Of a stretch of 64,000 nucleotides of DNA, positions 46,371-60,908 are shown one piece after another; positions within the stretch are counted from its first letter, which is position 1, and each line of letters starts with the position of its first letter. The notes beneath the pieces are model-generated. The model was not told the DNA's origin. It saw nothing but the letters and a program-made list of their open reading frames with translations, and did no database searches. This DNA is from Pseudorhodoferax sp. Leaf274 (lineage in GTDB: Bacteria; Pseudomonadota; Gammaproteobacteria; Burkholderiales; Burkholderiaceae_C). Made by a program: the position numbers and the translations under genes. Where the stretch lies: positions 418,735 through 482,734 of the forward strand of contig NZ_LMNA01000001.1 in assembly GCF_001422445.1 (NCBI RefSeq), written 5' to 3'.

Positions 46371-48809
46371 ATGCCAACGACAGCCGCCACCCTGAAACCC
46401 ACCGCGCTCGCGCTGGCCTGCGCCGCCGCCATGGCGATGCCGAGCCCGCCTGCCGCGGCGCAAGCCTCCACCGCGGGCGCCGCCGATCCCTCGCCGGCGG
46501 CTGCGGCGCGCGCGCCGTCGGGCGGCCAGCCGGCGCCCATGGCGCGCCCGCTGCAACTGGCGCTGCCGGCACAGCCGCTGGCGCTGACCATCGACGCGCT
46601 GGCGCGCCAATCCGGCGTGGGCATCGGCTTCGACGCCGCGCTGGCCGGCCAGCGCAGCGCACCCGCCCTGCAGGGCACGATGACGCTGGGCCAGGCGCTG
46701 GAGCGCGCGTTGAGCGGCTCCGGGCTGGCGGCCACCGCCCAGGGCGCGGGCGTGGCCATCCGCCGCCAGGCCGACACCGGCAGCGCGACCACCTTGCCGG
46801 CCGTCACCGTGACCGCCGAGGCGGACCGGGAAACCGCCACCGGCCCGGTGAGCGGCTACGTGGCCCGGCGCAGCAGCACCGCCACCAAGACCGACACGCC
46901 GCTGCTGGAGGTGCCGCAATCCATCTCGGTGGTCGGCCGCGAGGAAATGCAGGACCGCGGCGTGCAGGACCTGTCGCAGGCCATCGGCACCACGCCCGGC
47001 GTGATGACCGGCATCTACGGCCCGGACAACCGCGGCTGGGAATACATCACCGTGCGCGGCTTCAGCGCCCGCAGCAACGGCTACCGCGACGGCCTGGCGC
47101 GCACGCCCGCCGGCGTCACCTACTACCAGACCGAGCTGTACGGGCTGGAGCGCGTCGAGGTGCTGCGCGGCCCGTCGTCGATGGTGTTCGGCCAGGGCGA
47201 TGCGGGCGGCGTGGTCCACCAGGTCAGCAAGCAGCCCACGGGCGAGCGCATCCGCGAGCTCGAGGCGCAGGTGGGCAGCTTCCAGCGCCGGCAGCTGGCC
47301 TTCGACCTGGGCGACCGCGTGGCCACGGATTCGCCGCTCAGCTACCGGCTGGTCGGCGTGGGCCTGGACAGCAACGACCAGGACATCTACCCCGACGGCC
47401 ACAAGCTCAACCGCACGCGCACCTACCTGGCGCCGTCGCTGCGCTGGGAGCCCGATGCCGCCACCTCGCTCACGCTGCAGGCCGAGTACCTGAAGGACCG
47501 CTCGGCCGAAGACCCCTACTACATCGCCCCCGCCGACCACGTGCTGACCAACGTGAAGATGGGCGACTACAGCTTCGGCAAGCTTGCGCAGGAGCAGACC
47601 TCGGTGGGCTACCGCTTCGCGCACCGTTTGAACAACGACTGGACGCTGCGCCAGAACGTCCGCGTGAGCCACCTGACGCTGGACCGCCGCGTGGTCTGGC
47701 TCGACTCCATCGGCGACGACGGCCGCACCGTCTCGCGCATCGCCCGCACCTGGAACGACCCGATGCGCCAGACCGGCGTGGACACGCATCTGCAAGGCAG
47801 CCTGCGCGCGGGCGGGCTGGAGCACCAGCTGCTGCTGGGCATCGACTGGAACAACCAGAAGGCCCAGGCGCTGCGCCTGCGGGGCCCGGCACCCGACCTG
47901 GACCTGCTCGCCCCCGTCTACGGCCTGCCGATCGCGCAGCCGACCACCCTGCTGGCCAACTACACGCAGACCCTGCGGCAGGTGGGCGTGTATGTGCAGG
48001 ACCAGGTCCAGCTCGGCGAGCGCTGGCTGGCCACTGTGGGTGGCCGGCAGGACCATGTGAAGTCCGTCACCGACGACCACCGGGCCGCCACCCGCACCGC
48101 GCAGAGCGACAGCGCCTTCAGCGGCCGCGCCGGCCTGACCTACCTGGTGGGCAACGGCCTGGCGCCCTACCTCGGCTATGCCGAGTCCTTCCTGCCCAAC
48201 AGCGGCACCGGTGCCGACGGCCAGCCCTTCCAGCCCAGCCGCGGCCGGCAATGGGAGGCGGGCGTGAAGTACCAGCCCGAGGGCACGCGCACATTGCTGA
48301 CCGCCGCCGTGTTCGACCTGCGCAAGACCAACGTGGTGACCTACGACAACCTGACGTTCGACGCGCGCCAAGTCGGCCAGCAGCGCTCACGCGGGCTGGA
48401 GCTGGAGGCCAAGGCGGAGCCGCTGCCCGGGCTCAAGGCGAGCGCGGCCTACACCTGGCTGGACACCAAGACGGTGCAGAGCGCCGACCGCACCGAGGTC
48501 GGCAAGGCGCCGCCCGGTGTGCCCAGACAGTCGGCCTCGCTGTGGCTGGACTACCTGGTGGGCGGCGGCCTGGGCATCGGCGGCGGCATCACGCACGTGG
48601 GCCGGCGCCAGAACGACGAGGCCAACACCTCGTCGGAGCCCAGCGTCACGCTGTTCGACGCCGCCCTGCACTACGAGATCGACGCCTGGCGCTTCGCGCT
48701 CAACGTGCGCAACCTGTTCGACCGCAGGTACTACGGCATCTGCTACCACGGCGAGTGCTACAACGGGCTGGAGCGGGCCATGACGCTGACGGCGAGGGTC
48801 AGGTTCTAA
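46371..48809 (+). CDS. TonB-dependent siderophore receptor with STN signalling domain
   Basis: This 812-residue outer-membrane receptor has a signal peptide (to about residue 30, AAA-QAS). An STN domain at ~residues 60-125 ([25 protein letters not shown]) touches FecR. A plug follows that begins with [25 protein letters not shown], and a 22-strand beta-barrel ends in ...LTARVRF with the terminal Phe needed for assembly. It belongs to the ferric-siderophore (FpvA/FhuE-like) group. It is controlled by the upstream sigma/FecR pair. The siderophore cannot be named. Confidence 0.94.
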   Translation: MPTTAATLKPTALALACAAAMAMPSPPAAAQASTAGAADPSPAAAARAPSGGQPAPMARPLQLALPAQPLALTIDALARQSGVGIGFDAALAGQRSAPALQGTMTLGQALERALSGSGLAATAQGAGVAIRRQADTGSATTLPAVTVTAEADRETATGPVSGYVARRSSTATKTDTPLLEVPQSISVVGREEMQDRGVQDLSQAIGTTPGVMTGIYGPDNRGWEYITVRGFSARSNGYRDGLARTPAGVTYYQTELYGLERVEVLRGPSSMVFGQGDAGGVVHQVSKQPTGERIRELEAQVGSFQRRQLAFDLGDRVATDSPLSYRLVGVGLDSNDQDIYPDGHKLNRTRTYLAPSLRWEPDAATSLTLQAEYLKDRSAEDPYYIAPADHVLTNVKMGDYSFGKLAQEQTSVGYRFAHRLNNDWTLRQNVRVSHLTLDRRVVWLDSIGDDGRTVSRIARTWNDPMRQTGVDTHLQGSLRAGGLEHQLLLGIDWNNQKAQALRLRGPAPDLDLLAPVYGLPIAQPTTLLANYTQTLRQVGVYVQDQVQLGERWLATVGGRQDHVKSVTDDHRAATRTAQSDSAFSGRAGLTYLVGNGLAPYLGYAESFLPNSGTGADGQPFQPSRGRQWEAGVKYQPEGTRTLLTAAVFDLRKTNVVTYDNLTFDARQVGQQRSRGLELEAKAEPLPGLKASAAYTWLDTKTVQSADRTEVGKAPPGVPRQSASLWLDYLVGGGLGIGGGITHVGRRQNDEANTSSEPSVTLFDAALHYEIDAWRFALNVRNLFDRRYYGICYHGECYNGLERAMTLTARVRF

Positions 48810-48815
48810 AGGCCG

Positions 48816-48842
48816 CCGTCCCGGCGCCAGGCGCCGGGACGG
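48816..48842. terminator. Bidirectional terminator between the receptor gene and katG
   Basis: CCGTCCCGGCGCC and its exact reverse complement form a 13-bp perfect stem around a single central base, in practice with a short GCC-A-GGC loop. It lies 6 bp after the receptor stop and 8 bp after the katG stop on the other strand. There is no U-run. Confidence 0.7.
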
Positions 48843-48850
48843 TTGCGGGC

Positions 48851-53844
<4,994 letters not shown>

Positions 53845-54029
53845 GGCCTGCGGCAGGCCGGCCCTGCCCGCGTCCCGCGCGCCGTGTGGGGTGCCCGCCA
53901 CAGCGTGGGCGCCTCACCGCGGTGCCCTGCGCACTTCAACCTGCAGCGAAACGCCAGCGATTGGTCGCAATTCGTTTCAAATATCGCGCGCCAGTTGTTA
54001 CACATTTGCATTGGTTTCGTACCGAATTT

Positions 54030-54052
54030 GGCATCTCGTTACGTAAGATGCC
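54030..54052. promoter_or_regulatory. Inverted repeat in the GDSL esterase leader
   Basis: GGCATCT (54030-54036) and AGATGCC (54046-54052) are perfect arms around a 9-base centre. The site ends 32 bp before the ATG at 54085, within an A+T-rich 240-bp gap that must hold the promoter. It may be an operator or an RNA hairpin. Confidence 0.4.
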
Positions 54053-54084
54053 TTTCTCGATACCACCTTCCCTGGGAGGGAAAC

Positions 54085-55086
54085 ATGTTTGCAAACCCCC
54101 TGCGCGCGTTCTGGCGCGTTCTCTGCGTCGCGCTGTGCCTGGCCGTGCTGCCGGCGGCCTGGGCCGGCCAGGTCAAGTACCCCGGCCTGTACGTCTTCGG
54201 CGACAGCCTGTCGGACACCGGCAACGACTACATCGTCAGCGGCAGCATGGGCATGACGCCCGCGATCCCGCCTTCGGCCACGCCCTACGCCACCTACTGG
54301 CAGGGCCGCTTCAGCAACGGCCCGGTGGCGGCCGAGTACCTGTGGCGCCTGATCGCGCGCAAGAACAACGCCGAGTTGTCGCCCTCGGTGACCGACCCCA
54401 CGCTGGGTACCAAAGCGGCGCTGAGCTTTGCGTTCGGCGGCTCGGCCTCGGGCGTCTCCACCCCCACGCCGATGGGCTTCACGGTGCCGGGCCTGCTGGG
54501 CCAGGTCGGCCAGTTCACCACCGCGCTGAACGGCCGCAAGGCGCCCGCCAACGCGCTGTACATGGTCTGGAGCGGCTCCAACGACTACCTGCAGATGATC
54601 ACGGACAGCCCCTACACCGTGGTGGCCAACGTGACCACAGCGATCCGCGGCCTGTACGTGGCCGGCGCGCGCGACTTCATCGTGCCCAACCTGGCCGACC
54701 TGGGCCTCACGCCGTTCGCCGTGTCGCAGAACCTGGGCCCGCAGTTCACGGCGCTCAGCAAGCAGCACAACACGCAGCTCAAGGCGGCACTGGCCAGCCT
54801 GGAGCGCGAGCTGCGCGGCGTGCGCATCGTGACGGTGGACGTCTACAAGCTGGGTGCGACGCTGCTGTCCACCGGGCTCATCATCGACGACGTGCCGGCC
54901 GCCGAGTTCCTGGCCCCGGGCAAGGGCGCGGCCACATGCCTGTTCACCAACCCGGCCACCTGCGTGGACGTGACGCAGCCGGCCTTCATGCCGCCCTTCC
55001 TGTTCTGGGACGCGATGCACCCGACCACGCAGGTGCACGGCGTGATCGGCACGGCCATGTTCGCGGCGCTGCTGACGCAGCGCTGA
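54085..55086 (+). CDS. Secreted GDSL-family lipase/esterase
   Basis: This 333-residue SGNH/GDSL hydrolase has a Sec signal peptide (cleavage near AWA-GQ, residue 27). Block I is YVFGDSLSDTGND with nucleophile Ser41. GGSASG (block II), WSGSNDYL (block III) and Asp309-x-x-His312 in FWDAMHPTTQ (block V) complete the active site. GGGAGGG lies 4 bases before the ATG, so the start is firm. It is exported and would cleave esters outside the cell or in the periplasm. It looks monocistronic. Confidence 0.93.
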   Translation: MFANPLRAFWRVLCVALCLAVLPAAWAGQVKYPGLYVFGDSLSDTGNDYIVSGSMGMTPAIPPSATPYATYWQGRFSNGPVAAEYLWRLIARKNNAELSPSVTDPTLGTKAALSFAFGGSASGVSTPTPMGFTVPGLLGQVGQFTTALNGRKAPANALYMVWSGSNDYLQMITDSPYTVVANVTTAIRGLYVAGARDFIVPNLADLGLTPFAVSQNLGPQFTALSKQHNTQLKAALASLERELRGVRIVTVDVYKLGATLLSTGLIIDDVPAAEFLAPGKGAATCLFTNPATCVDVTQPAFMPPFLFWDAMHPTTQVHGVIGTAMFAALLTQR

Positions 55087-55105
55087 TGCCCCCCGCGGGC
55101 GGCGC

Positions 55106-56752
55106 TCAGCCGCCCGCCTCGCGCACCCAGCCCGCGGCCTTCTCGGCCATCATGAGCGTGGGGCTGTTGGTGTTGCCGCTGGTGATGGTGGGCATGGCGC
55201 CGGCGTCCACCACGCGCAGCCCGGCGATGAGGCCGCCGCGCCCGTCGCGCACGCGCATGCGGCTGTCGAGCACGGCACGCGGGTCGCCATCGCGGCCCAT
55301 GGCCGTGGTGCCCACCGGGTGGAAGATGGTGGTGGCGATGTCGCCGGCCAGGCGCGCCAGGTCTTCGTCGCTCTGGTACTGCGGGCCGGGCTTGTACTCC
55401 TCGGGCTTGAAGGGCGCCAGCGCCGGCTGGGCCGCGATGCGGCGCGTCACGCGCAGCGAATCGGCCGCCACCTGGCGGTCGATGTCGGTGCTCAGGTAGT
55501 TGGGCGCGATGGCCGGCGCATCGCCGAAGCGCGGGCTCTTGATGCGCACGCTGCCGCGGCTCGTCGGGTTGAGGTTGCACACGCTGGCGGTGAACGCCGG
55601 GAAGCTGTGCAGCGGCTCGCCGAAGGCGTCGAGCGAGAGCGGCTGCACGTGGTACTCGAGGTTGGCGTAGGGCTGGCCCGGGTCGCTGCGTGTGAACGCC
55701 CCCAGCTGCGACGGCGCCATGCTCATGGGCCCGCTGCGCGACAGCAGGTACTGCAGGCCAATGCGCGCCTTGCCCGCGAGCGAGGAGGCCAGCACGTTGA
55801 GCGTGGGCGCACCGCTGATCTTGTAGACGGCGCGGATCTGCAGGTGGTCCTGCAGGTTCTCGCCCACGCCGGGCAGGTCGGCCTGCACGTCGATGCCGTG
55901 CTGCTGCAGCAAGCTGCCCGGACCGATGCCCGACAGCTGCAGGATCTGCGGCGAGCCGATGGCGCCGGCGCACAGCAGCACCTCGCCGGTGGCACGCACG
56001 GTGACGCGCTCGCCGCCGGTCCAGACCTCGGCGCCGGTGCAGCGCAGGCCGCCGTCGGCCTGGCGCTCCAGCAGCAGCCGCGCCACCTGGCCGCCGGTCC
56101 ACAACTCGAAGTTGGGGCGGCCGTAGCAGGTGGGCCGCAGGAAGGCCTTGGCCGTGTTCCAGCGCCAGCCGTTCTTCTGGTTGACCTGGAAATAGCCCAC
56201 GCCCTCGTTGTCGCCGCGGTTGAAGTCGGTGCTGTGCGGCACGCCGGCCTGCTGCGCGGCCTGGGCGAAGGCGTCGAGGATGTCCCAGCGCAGGCGCTGC
56301 TTCTCCACGCGCCACTCGCCGCCGGCCCCGTGCATCTCGTCGGCGCCCAGGTAGTGGTCCTCGTGCTGCTTGAAGGCGGGCAGCACGTTCTCCCAGCGCC
56401 AGGCGTCGTCGCCCGTGGCCTGCGCCCAGCCGGCGTAGTCGCGCGCCTGGCCGCGCATGTAGATCATGCCGTTGATGGACGAGCAGCCGCCCAGCGTCTT
56501 GCCGCGCGGGTAGCGCAGCGTGCGGCCGTTCAGCCCGGCATCGGGCTCGGTCTGGTAGAGCCAGTCGGTGCGCGGGTTGCCGATGCAGTAGAGGTAGCCC
56601 ACGGGGATGTGGATCCAGTGGTAGTCGTCCCTGCCGCCGGCCTCGATCAGCAGCACGCGCTTGCGCGGGTCTTGGCTGAGCCGGTTGGCCATCAGGCTGC
56701 CGGCCGTGCCGGCGCCGATGACGATGTGGTCGAAGGTATTGCTGCCGCTCAT
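55106..56752 (-). CDS. GMC-family FAD oxidoreductase (choline/alcohol dehydrogenase-like)
   Basis: This 548-residue GMC oxidoreductase has an N-terminal FAD site (FDHIVIGAGTAGSLMANRLS) and RGKTLGGCSSINGMIYMRG (GMC signature 1). GAIGSPQILQLSGIGPG is signature 2. A catalytic His lies in TIFHPVGTTAMG near the C-terminus. Such enzymes oxidise primary alcohols to aldehydes. It has no signal peptide. It is convergent with the GDSL esterase gene, so a route from ester to alcohol to aldehyde is conceivable but not shown. Confidence 0.94.
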   Translation of the reverse strand: MSGSNTFDHIVIGAGTAGSLMANRLSQDPRKRVLLIEAGGRDDYHWIHIPVGYLYCIGNPRTDWLYQTEPDAGLNGRTLRYPRGKTLGGCSSINGMIYMRGQARDYAGWAQATGDDAWRWENVLPAFKQHEDHYLGADEMHGAGGEWRVEKQRLRWDILDAFAQAAQQAGVPHSTDFNRGDNEGVGYFQVNQKNGWRWNTAKAFLRPTCYGRPNFELWTGGQVARLLLERQADGGLRCTGAEVWTGGERVTVRATGEVLLCAGAIGSPQILQLSGIGPGSLLQQHGIDVQADLPGVGENLQDHLQIRAVYKISGAPTLNVLASSLAGKARIGLQYLLSRSGPMSMAPSQLGAFTRSDPGQPYANLEYHVQPLSLDAFGEPLHSFPAFTASVCNLNPTSRGSVRIKSPRFGDAPAIAPNYLSTDIDRQVAADSLRVTRRIAAQPALAPFKPEEYKPGPQYQSDEDLARLAGDIATTIFHPVGTTAMGRDGDPRAVLDSRMRVRDGRGGLIAGLRVVDAGAMPTITSGNTNSPTLMMAEKAAGWVREAGG

Positions 56753-56926
56753 GCGTGTGTCTCCCTGGGGGCGCGAGTGTCGCCTGCATGCACCGGCCGG
56801 GCCAATGCGTTCTGACCCCTACGGGGCGCCGACGCCGCGCCCAAGCGCTTCGCGGCCTTCGCCGAGGCCACGGCCGAAGAGCCGGACTTCGGCCCCGGTG
56901 CCGTGCTGGGCGACCATACTGCGTCC

Positions 56927-57640
56927 ATGAACGCCACCGCACCCCAACCCCTGGTCCTCGTCCCCGGCCTGCTCTGCGACGCCCTGCTCTGGGCGCCGCA
57001 GGTCGAGGCGCTTGCCGACATCGCCGATGCCTGGGTGCCCGCGCCCACGCAGCACGACAGCATCGAGGCGCTGGCGCGTGCCGTGCTCGCCGACTGCCCG
57101 TTCGAGCGCTTCGCGTTGGCCGGGCTGTCCATGGGCGGCTACATCGCCATGGCCATGCAGCGCCAGGCACCGCAGCGCGTCACGCGCCTGGCCCTGCTGG
57201 ACACCAACGCCGTGGCCGATACGCCCGCCGCCAGCGCCGCGCGCCGCGAACTCGTGGCGCGCAGCCAGGCCAAAGGCATGGGCGCGGTGGCCGACGCGCT
57301 GCTGCCGCGGCTGGTGTGGCCGCAGGCACCGCGCCACGCGGCCTTGCGTGCGGTGGTGCGCAGCATGGCCCGCAACGTGGGTGCCAGGGCGTTCGCGCGG
57401 CAGCAGGAGGCCATCATCGGGCGGCCCGACGCACGCGCGGCGCTAGCGGCCGTGGCCTGCCCCACGCTGGTGGCGTGCGGCGCACAGGACCTCTTGACGC
57501 CGCCGGCGCTGCACGACGACATCGCCGCGCTGGTGCCGGGCGCGCGGCTCGAGGTCTTTGCCGATTGCGGCCACCTGAGCACGCTGGAACAGCCCGGGCG
57601 CGTGAACCGCGCGCTGCGGGACTGGCTGCTGTGGCGCTGA
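56927..57640 (+). CDS. Alpha/beta hydrolase
   Basis: This 237-residue hydrolase has LVPGLLCDALLW at residue 9, nucleophile Ser in LAGLSMGGYIAMAMQ, an acid near CGAQDLLTPP and a His in DCGHLSTLEQP. It is typical of small esterases/BioH-like enzymes. An upstream in-frame GTG at 56903 could also start it. The frame remains open up to 56816 with protein-like composition but no ATG. It is convergent with the LysR gene (7 bp between stops). The role is unknown. Confidence 0.88.
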   Translation: MNATAPQPLVLVPGLLCDALLWAPQVEALADIADAWVPAPTQHDSIEALARAVLADCPFERFALAGLSMGGYIAMAMQRQAPQRVTRLALLDTNAVADTPAASAARRELVARSQAKGMGAVADALLPRLVWPQAPRHAALRAVVRSMARNVGARAFARQQEAIIGRPDARAALAAVACPTLVACGAQDLLTPPALHDDIAALVPGARLEVFADCGHLSTLEQPGRVNRALRDWLLWR

Positions 57641-57647
57641 AGCGGCC

Positions 57648-58571
57648 TCAAGCCCCGAAGCCGCCCGCGAACGCCTGCCGCAGATGCGCCACAAACGCCT
57701 CGACCGCGCGCGGCACGTAGGGTGCGTACGGACGGATGGCGTACAGCGTCTCGCTGAACTGGCCCTCCACCTTCCAGTCGGGCAGCACCTGCTGTAGCAG
57801 CCCGGCACGCAAGGCGGCCTGGGCGCTGAAGTCGGGCACCAGCGCGATGCCCAGGCCGGCCAGCGCGGCATCGCGCAGCGCCTCGCTGTTGTTGGCGGCG
57901 AAGGCGCCGGCCACGGGCACCACCACGCGCTCCTCGCCGCGCAGCAGCGTCCAGCCGGCGACCTGGCCGGCGCGCGGGTAGTGCAGGCAGTCGTGCGTGC
58001 GCAGCGCGTCCGGCCCGGCCGGCGCGCCACGCCGGCGCAGGTAGGCGCGGCTGGCCACCAGCAGCGAACGCGTGGGCGCCAGCAGCCAGGCCACGTGCGT
58101 TTCGGGCGGCGCCGCGGTGTGGCGCACGGCCAGGTCGAAGCCTTCCACCGCCAGCGGGCGCAGACCGTCGGACAGGTCCAGTTCCAGCCGCACCTGCGGG
58201 TGCGCGCGCAGGAACTCGGGCAGGCGCGGCAGGAGCTGCTGGCGCGCGAAGGCCACGGGCGCGGTCACGCGCAGCAGGCCCTGCGGCGCATCGGCCAGGT
58301 CGCGCACGGCGGCAAAGCTTTGCTGGATCTGCGCGAAGGCGCTGCGTGTGCCGTCGGCCAGGCGCTGGCCGGCCTCGGTCAGCCGCACGCTGCGCGTGGT
58401 GCGTTGCACCAGCGGCACGCCGGCGGCGCGTTCCAGCTCGGCGATGCGCTGGCTCATGGCCGCCTTGCTGATGGAAAGGCGTGCCGCCGCGGCCGTGAAG
58501 CTGCCGTGCTCGCCGAGCACGGCCAGCGCGTGCAGCGTGCTCCATAGCGTGTCGGTTTTTTCGGAAGACAT
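57648..58571 (-). CDS. LysR-family transcriptional regulator
   Basis: This 307-residue regulator has a helix-turn-helix near residues 28-48 ([20 protein letters not shown]) and a PBP-like effector domain. It resembles the group related to DmlR/CrgA. An ATG three codons upstream (58580) lies inside a 22-bp palindrome that looks like its operator, so the start at 58571 is preferred. It is divergent from the methylmalonate-semialdehyde dehydrogenase-like gene (111 bp between start codons) and very likely controls it. Confidence 0.9.
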   Translation of the reverse strand: MSSEKTDTLWSTLHALAVLGEHGSFTAAAARLSISKAAMSQRIAELERAAGVPLVQRTTRSVRLTEAGQRLADGTRSAFAQIQQSFAAVRDLADAPQGLLRVTAPVAFARQQLLPRLPEFLRAHPQVRLELDLSDGLRPLAVEGFDLAVRHTAAPPETHVAWLLAPTRSLLVASRAYLRRRGAPAGPDALRTHDCLHYPRAGQVAGWTLLRGEERVVVPVAGAFAANNSEALRDAALAGLGIALVPDFSAQAALRAGLLQQVLPDWKVEGQFSETLYAIRPYAPYVPRAVEAFVAHLRQAFAGGFGA

Positions 58572-58578
58572 GGCTTGC

Positions 58579-58600
58579 ATTGTTCACCATGGCGAACAAT
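58579..58600. promoter_or_regulatory. 22-bp near-perfect palindrome, candidate LysR operator
   Basis: ATTGTTC (58579-58585) and GAACAAT (58594-58600) are perfect arms around an 8-bp centre containing CCATGG, and only one base pair of the whole 22 bp breaks symmetry. It lies between the LysR gene and the mmsA-like gene and contains T-N11-A. It is the most convincing operator in the window. Confidence 0.65.
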
Positions 58601-58682
58601 CAGTTCAGCGGGCGAGCCTGTACAAGGCCGGCAGCGCTTCCTAGACTTGCGGCCTTCCCCTCTTTCCAGCGAGACATCTGCC

Positions 58683-60215
58683 ATGAAGCGCGACCTGCCC
58701 GCCACCCCCGCCTACACCGACAGCGCCGAAGTGGCGCACTTCATCGCCGGCCAGCCCGTCCAGGGCGTGGGCGAGCGCACGCAGGCCGTGTTCAACCCGG
58801 CCCTGGGCACCGAGGCACGCCGCCTGCGCCTGGCCGCCAAGCCCGATGTCGATGCGGCCGTCGCCGCCGCGCAGGCCGCCTTCCCGGCCTGGGCCGACAC
58901 GCCGCCGATCCGCCGCGCGCGCGTGCTGCTGAAGTTCCTGGAACTCGTGAACCAGCGCAAGGACGAGCTGGCCGCCATGATCACGGCCGAGCACGGCAAG
59001 GTGTTCACCGATGCGCAGGGCGAGGTCTCGCGCGGCATCGACATCATCGAGTTTGCCTGCGGTGTGCCGCAGCTGCTCAAGGGCGACTTCACCGACCAGG
59101 TCTCCACCGGCATCGACAACTGGACGCTGCGCCAGCCGCTGGGCGTGGTGGCCGGCATCACGCCGTTCAACTTCCCGGTGATGGTGCCGATGTGGATGTT
59201 CCCGGTCGCCATCGCGGCCGGCAACACCTTCATCCTCAAGCCCAGCGAGCGCGATCCCTCGCCCTCGCTGTTCATCGCCCGGCTGCTCAAGGAAGCCGGG
59301 CTGCCGGACGGCGTGTTCAACGTGGTGCAGGGCGACAAGCTGGCCGTCGACGCGCTGCTGGAGCACCCGGATGTGAAGGCCATCAGCTTCGTCGGCTCCA
59401 CGCCCATCGCGCAGTACATCTACGAGACCGGCGCGCGCCAGGGCAAGCGCGTGCAGGCCCTGGGCGGTGCCAAGAACCACATGGTGGTGATGCCCGACGC
59501 CGACATCGACCAGGCCGTGGATGCGCTGGTCGGCGCCGGCTACGGCTCGGCCGGCGAGCGCTGCATGGCGATCTCGGTGGCGGTGCTGGTGGGCGACGCG
59601 GCCGACAGGCTGATCCCCCAACTGGCCGAGCGCGCCAAGACCCTGGTGGTCAAGAACGGCATGGAACTCGACGCCGAGATGGGCCCCATCGTCACGAAGC
59701 AGGCGCTGGAGCGCATCGAGGGCTACATCGACATCGGCGTGCAGGAAGGCGCCGAGCTGCTGGTGGACGGCCGCAACTTCCAGGTGCCGGGCCACGAGCA
59801 GGGCTTCTTCACGGGCGGCACGCTGTTCGACAAGGTGACGCCCGAGATGCGCATCTACAAGGAAGAGATCTTCGGCCCGGTGCTGGCCTGCGTGCGCGTG
59901 CCCGACCTGGCCGCCGCGGTGGAGCTGATCAACAAGCACGAGTTCGGCAACGGGACGGCCTGCTTCACGCGCGACGGCAACGTGGCGCGCGAGTTCGCGC
60001 GGCGCATCCAGGTCGGCATGGTCGGCATCAACGTGCCGATCCCGGTGCCCATGGCCTGGCACGGCTTCGGCGGCTGGAAGAAGAGCCTGTTCGGCGACAT
60101 GCACGCCTACGGCGAAGAAGGCGTGCGCTTCTACACCAAGCAGAAGTCGGTGATGCAGCGCTGGCCCGAGAGCATCGGCAAGGGCGCCGAGTTCGTGATG
60201 CCGACGGCGAAGTAA
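58683..60215 (+). CDS. mmsA: CoA-acylating methylmalonate-semialdehyde dehydrogenase-like
   Basis: This 510-residue aldehyde dehydrogenase of the MmsA group converts malonate- or methylmalonate-semialdehyde plus CoA and NAD+ to acetyl- or propionyl-CoA in valine, beta-alanine and inositol catabolism. The N-terminal block [29 protein letters not shown], recognised by [15 protein letters not shown], is diagnostic. The nucleophile is Cys294 (GERCMAIS), and [19 protein letters not shown] lies near the end. The ATG at 58683 sits shortly before the conserved start. It is divergent from a LysR gene. Confidence 0.94.
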   Translation: MKRDLPATPAYTDSAEVAHFIAGQPVQGVGERTQAVFNPALGTEARRLRLAAKPDVDAAVAAAQAAFPAWADTPPIRRARVLLKFLELVNQRKDELAAMITAEHGKVFTDAQGEVSRGIDIIEFACGVPQLLKGDFTDQVSTGIDNWTLRQPLGVVAGITPFNFPVMVPMWMFPVAIAAGNTFILKPSERDPSPSLFIARLLKEAGLPDGVFNVVQGDKLAVDALLEHPDVKAISFVGSTPIAQYIYETGARQGKRVQALGGAKNHMVVMPDADIDQAVDALVGAGYGSAGERCMAISVAVLVGDAADRLIPQLAERAKTLVVKNGMELDAEMGPIVTKQALERIEGYIDIGVQEGAELLVDGRNFQVPGHEQGFFTGGTLFDKVTPEMRIYKEEIFGPVLACVRVPDLAAAVELINKHEFGNGTACFTRDGNVAREFARRIQVGMVGINVPIPVPMAWHGFGGWKKSLFGDMHAYGEEGVRFYTKQKSVMQRWPESIGKGAEFVMPTAK

Positions 60216-60222
60216 AGCCGCC

Positions 60223-60849
60223 TCAGCGCGTCCCGCGGGCCAAGGCCAGCAGCAGCCCCAGCCCGACCAGCACGCCGCCGAACGCGCGGTCGATCCAGTG
60301 CCGCACCGCCAGCAGGCGGCTGCGCACGGCACTGGCCGAGAAGCACATCGCCACCAGCGCGAACCACGCGAGGTGTGCGCCGGCGATGAACAGGCCATAG
60401 CCCCACTGCACCGCCGCAGGCGTGCCGGGCTGCACCACCTGCATGAACAGGCTGACGATGAAGACCATGGTCTTGGGGTTCAGCACGTTGGTGAGGAAAC
60501 CCACGCGCAGTGCGGCGGCGTCCGACAGCGCCGGCATGGCCGCCGCCCCGGTGGCGGCGCTGCCGCCGCCCGCGCGTGCGCGCAGCATGCCCAGGCCCAG
60601 CCAGACCAGGTAGGCGGCGCCGGCCAGCTGCAGCGCCCGGTACAGCGCGGGCGACTGCTGCACCAGCAAGGCCACGCCCAGCATGGTGTAGCCCACGTGG
60701 ACCAGCACGCCGAGCGCGATGCCCAGGGCGGTCAGCACGCCGGCGCGGCGCGACAGCAGCAGGCTGTTGCGCGTGACCATCGCGAAGTCGGGGCCGGGGC
60801 TGACCACCGCGAGCACGGTGATGGTGATGACAGCTAACAATTCGGTCAT
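60223..60849 (-). CDS. LysE/RhtB-family amino acid exporter
   Basis: This 208-residue membrane protein has about six helices. VVSPGPDFAMVTRNSLLLSRRAG at the N-terminus, recognised by SPGPDFAMVTRNSL, is the LysE/RhtB signature, and LNPKTMVFIVSLFMQVV is a typical mid-protein segment. It exports an amino acid or derivative by proton antiport. It is convergent with the dehydrogenase gene (7 bp) and divergent from a LysR gene (59 bp), the usual arrangement for an amino-acid-induced exporter. Confidence 0.92.
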   Translation of the reverse strand: MTELLAVITITVLAVVSPGPDFAMVTRNSLLLSRRAGVLTALGIALGVLVHVGYTMLGVALLVQQSPALYRALQLAGAAYLVWLGLGMLRARAGGGSAATGAAAMPALSDAAALRVGFLTNVLNPKTMVFIVSLFMQVVQPGTPAAVQWGYGLFIAGAHLAWFALVAMCFSASAVRSRLLAVRHWIDRAFGGVLVGLGLLLALARGTR

Positions 60850-60908
60850 GATGCGTCCTCTCGATCGAAGGCCTGCATGCTAGGCAGGATGGACCGCCAT
60901 GACGAACG

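Noticed and set aside
45183-48371. A very long open frame (over 1000 codons) on the minus strand opposite the sigma/FecR/receptor genes
   Set aside because: It is rich in His, Gly, Arg and Val with no domain pattern and lies exactly opposite three well-recognised genes. Such antisense frames are expected in DNA of this GC content.
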